Positions 6,977-8,571 of a stretch of 8,571 nucleotides of DNA are shown in pieces; within the stretch, counting starts at the first letter, position 1; every line of letters starts with the position of its first letter. The stretch lies in contig CAJQKX010000615.1 in the NCBI GenBank assembly GCA_905479025.1, positions 1 to 8,571 on the forward strand, given 5' to 3'. The DNA comes from an uncultured Paraglaciecola sp. GTDB taxonomy: Bacteria; Pseudomonadota; Gammaproteobacteria; Enterobacterales; Alteromonadaceae. A program made the translations under genes and the position numbers. The notes under the pieces are model-generated. The model worked only from the letters and a program-made list of their open reading frames with translations, searched no databases and was not told where the DNA came from.

Positions 6977-7504
6977 CAATCCACCCATAGTGAAACTATG
7001 TATATCGTCATTGTGGTAAGGGTTAAACAAAACAATTAGGTGCCGATATATAACGGCAGCAATAAATAAAGAGGCTAGAACACTTAAAAAGGTATTGATT
7101 GACAGATCGCTGACTCGGTGTGGTCTTCTTATATAAAGCTGTCTAGGCATATCTTCGCTGCTCGCTCGAAGGAGCCAGATAGTGCATGATAACTGTCTAA
7201 AATTTGATATTGATTAACTAAATCAGTGATAAAGCGACAATTTTCGACGAAATATCCATGAGTCAATATTGTGTAAAAAAACCTGACAGTGCCCTATAAC
7301 GTGAAAGTGCTGACTGTCCAGTGATTGCTCATTCCCGCCCGTCAGGTTTAATTTTGGGCCATTGACCAGAATTAATAGTTTCAGCGAAGCCGGAATTTTC
7401 TCTTCTATGTTTACTCGTTGCTCTGCGTGGTGAGAAACTTTCATCTTTTGCTTTTAGCTAATGTCTATTTACTAGCCACTGTTTATAAGCAAACATATGC
7501 GGCG
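6977..7504. other. Stretch without a convincing gene
   Basis: Two short minus-strand frames, 6935-7150 (71 codons, one hydrophobic stretch) and 7223-7444 (73 codons), are open. Neither has a good ribosome site or a recognised family. The first ends across the candidate activator site and the second spans a terminator-like inverted repeat, which argues against both. The upstream promoter region of the PEP-CTERM gene and the 3' region of the PH-domain gene meet here. Confidence 0.5.
7272..7349 (-). terminator. Terminator-like inverted repeat with T7 tail; also a second copy of the 17-base dyad
   Basis: On the minus strand AAACCTGAC (7341-7349) pairs with GTCAGGTTT (7279-7287) across 53 bases, and the second arm runs into seven T's (7275-7281). 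An alternative stem, GACAGT with ACTGTC (7313-7318 and 7285-7290), shares bases with it, so the two folds exclude each other. This could end transcription from the PH-domain gene, which stops about 155 bases upstream. The same bases include TGTAAAAAAACCTGACA (7272-7288), nearly identical to the dyad at 6960-6976, so the site may be regulatory instead. Confidence 0.4.
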
Positions 7505-7858
7505 CTAAGGTTTTTGAATGCCTACAACGGCATGCTTCTTTAACTCTTTTCCTATTGGATTGTCTTGCCCAGATATCCAGATTTTGAGTTCTGCGTCTAA
7601 ATCAAAGTGTCCGGCTGTTTCGATTTTAAATTGGGTAATGGCGCGATAGGGGATGGAATGATAGTCGACTTTGCGGCCAGTTATTCCTTGTTTATCAATC
7701 AGAATAAGGCGTTTGTTAGTGAATACATACATATCTCGTACAACTTTAAAGACTTGCTGAATACTTTCAGTGTCGCCAATAATGGGTGATAATTCGTCTG
7801 CCACTTCACTGATATCAATTTCAGATGCGTTGCCGAGTAAAGCATCAAGTAGTCCCAT
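7505..7858 (-). CDS. Small bacterial PH-domain protein (bPH_1/YvbH type), C-terminus probably frameshifted
   Basis: The protein has 117 residues. It starts MGLLDALLGNASEID, the usual N-terminus of this family, and carries the family's core: RDMYVFTNKRLILIDKQG (about 41-58), GRKVDYHSIPYRAIT and TAGHFDLDAELKIWISG. These soluble proteins consist of a single PH-like domain that assembles into rings in known structures; their cellular role is not established. The ribosome site GAGGA is well placed before ATG 7856-7858. The protein ends with VVGIQKP and a TAG, several residues short of the usual end. In the next frame the sequence continues with family-like residues (TLAPHMFAYKQW if one A is added to the A5 run) to a stop at 7458-7460. 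The PH fold may be nearly complete without that last helix. The gene is divergent from the dehydratase gene and monocistronic as far as can be seen. Confidence 0.88.
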   Translation of the reverse strand: MGLLDALLGNASEIDISEVADELSPIIGDTESIQQVFKVVRDMYVFTNKRLILIDKQGITGRKVDYHSIPYRAITQFKIETAGHFDLDAELKIWISGQDNPIGKELKKHAVVGIQKP

Positions 7859-7890
7859 TCTTACTTCCTCAAAACATTTAGTGAATAATC

Positions 7891-7918
7891 AGCATAATTG
7901 TTGGTGCGAAAATAGCAA
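7891..7918 (-). promoter_or_regulatory. Candidate sigma-70 promoter of the PH-domain gene
   Basis: On the minus strand TTGCTA (7913-7918) and TATGCT (7891-7896) are separated by 16 bases, each with about four of six consensus positions. They would start transcription about 25 bases before the ribosome site of the PH-domain gene. The pair lies in the 108-base divergent intergenic region. Confidence 0.35.
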
Positions 7919-7966
7919 CTAAAGGCTAAGATCTTGCAATATTTTAATGATGGTGATGATGAGTCT

Positions 7967-8571
7967 ATGTCCAGTGTGACTTTTGCCGATGTGCAATCTG
8001 CTGAAAAACGTATCAGTCCTTTTATCCATAAAACACCCGTGCTTGAATCTCAGTTATTAAATAGCTGGCTAGGGCACAAGTTGTTTTTTAAAGCAGAGTG
8101 TTTTCAGAAAACAGGGGCCTTTAAACTCCGTGGCGCACTGAATATGATGTTAAAAGCCAAAGAAGAAGGGCGACTGGGTTGTCAAGTGGTGGCCAGTAGT
8201 TCGGGTAATCACGCTCAGGCTGTGGCTTATGCCGCTAAAATATTAGGTGTGAAAGCTACTATTTATAGTGCACAGAACCTGTCTAAAGTAAAAGCCGCGG
8301 CAACCCAATATTATGGCGCGACACTCGACTTAAGTGCGACTCGCAAAGAGGCTGACGAAAAGGTCGCCGAGGCCGCCAGTAAACAAGATGTATTATGGAT
8401 GCCCCCTTTCAATCATAACGATATTATAGCCGGCCAAGGTACGACTGCACTTGAGGCTATTGGGCAAACGGGTGAAGTAAATAGTGTGTTCGCACCCGTG
8501 GGCGGTGGGGGATTAGTGTCGGGTTCGTTGATCAGTACCAGAGCATTGCTTCCTAAGGCAAGTGTCATAGG
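7967..8571 (+). CDS. Threonine/serine dehydratase-like PLP enzyme (fold type II), 3' end missing
   Basis: The frame is open to the window edge; 201 residues are visible of a family that is usually about 310-340 long. KTGAFKLRGA (48-57) is the PLP attachment site with K53 as the Schiff-base lysine. SSSGNHAQAVAYAA (77-90) is the substrate-binding loop, FNHNDIIAGQGT (148-159) is a conserved block, and GGGGLVSG (179-186) is the PLP phosphate-binding glycine loop. Members deaminate L-threonine or L-serine to 2-oxobutanoate or pyruvate; serine racemase and hydroxyaspartate dehydratase share these motifs, so the substrate is uncertain. The ending that would show or exclude a regulatory ACT domain is not visible. 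ATG 7967 is chosen because MSSVTFADV is a typical family start. A TTG at 7934 with AAAGG eight bases upstream would add eleven residues and cannot be excluded. Confidence 0.9.
   Translation, partial: MSSVTFADVQSAEKRISPFIHKTPVLESQLLNSWLGHKLFFKAECFQKTGAFKLRGALNMMLKAKEEGRLGCQVVASSSGNHAQAVAYAAKILGVKATIYSAQNLSKVKAAATQYYGATLDLSATRKEADEKVAEAASKQDVLWMPPFNHNDIIAGQGTTALEAIGQTGEVNSVFAPVGGGGLVSGSLISTRALLPKASVI

Noticed and set aside
6935..7150. Minus-strand frame of 71 codons with one hydrophobic stretch
   Set aside because: No strong ribosome site and no recognised family, and its end overlaps the candidate activator site. A small membrane protein is possible but not supported.
7277..7349. Possible integron attC-like site
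   Set aside because: The inverted arms do not have the RYYYAAC/GTTRRRY ends of attC sites and there is no cassette structure around them.
7223..7444. Minus-strand frame of 73 codons containing LILVNGPKLNLTGGNE, which recalls the N-terminal NGPNLNLLG motif of type II dehydroquinase (AroQ)
   Set aside because: The resemblance stops after about 15 residues, the rest of the AroQ fold is missing, there is no good ribosome site, and a terminator-like repeat lies inside. It is treated as chance or at most a very old fragment.
7607..7789. Open + strand frame of 60 codons
   Set aside because: Antisense shadow of the PH-domain gene.
1..8571. CRISPR arrays, tRNA or rRNA genes, intact insertion sequences
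   Set aside because: No spaced direct repeats, no tRNA-like fold and no transposase motif was found on either strand by reading. The only tandem repeat is the 8-base one.

Overview
The window looks like part of a chromosome of a marine gammaproteobacterium, probably of the order Alteromonadales. This is inferred from moderate to low GC, a Xanthomonas/Alteromonas-type dipeptidyl peptidase IV, a PEP-CTERM (exosortase-sorted) surface protein, and a small PH-domain protein of a type common in this group. No marker allows a species call.

Layout from left to right. Positions 1-2163 (+) hold the 3' part of a dipeptidyl peptidase IV-like serine peptidase whose start lies outside the window. A 267-base gap with a weak hairpin terminator and a REP-like inverted repeat follows. 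Positions 2431-5032 (-) hold a two-gene operon: a membrane-bound O-acyltransferase (MBOAT) transcribed first, then an SGNH-like partner 13 bases downstream. Together they most likely acetylate an exported polysaccharide. Positions 5033-5902 carry no intact gene. They comprise an AT-rich leader, then a higher-GC stretch that looks like decayed coding sequence, with two CCGG-centred palindromes.

Positions 5903-6796 (-) encode a secreted PEP-CTERM-type protein with an unusual lysine-rich insert. Its control region is the most interesting part of the window. It has four perfect copies of an 8-base repeat overlapping the start codon, a well-formed sigma-54 (GG-N10-GC) promoter, and a 17-base imperfect dyad about 65 bases further upstream. 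The dyad has a close second copy some 310 bases away. This fits the known RpoN/PrsK-PrsR control of exosortase (XrtA) target genes, although no exosortase or regulator gene is in the window.

Positions 6797-7504 are otherwise without a convincing gene but contain a terminator-like structure. Positions 7505-7858 (-) encode the small bacterial PH-domain protein, apparently frameshifted at its C-terminus. Diverging from it, 7967-8571 (+) is the 5' part of a fold-type II PLP enzyme of the threonine/serine dehydratase family, which runs off the window.

Taken together, the middle of the window suggests a surface-polysaccharide and matrix theme: polymer O-acetylation beside a sigma-54-controlled, exosortase-sorted secreted protein. 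The flanking genes are ordinary metabolic or housekeeping genes.
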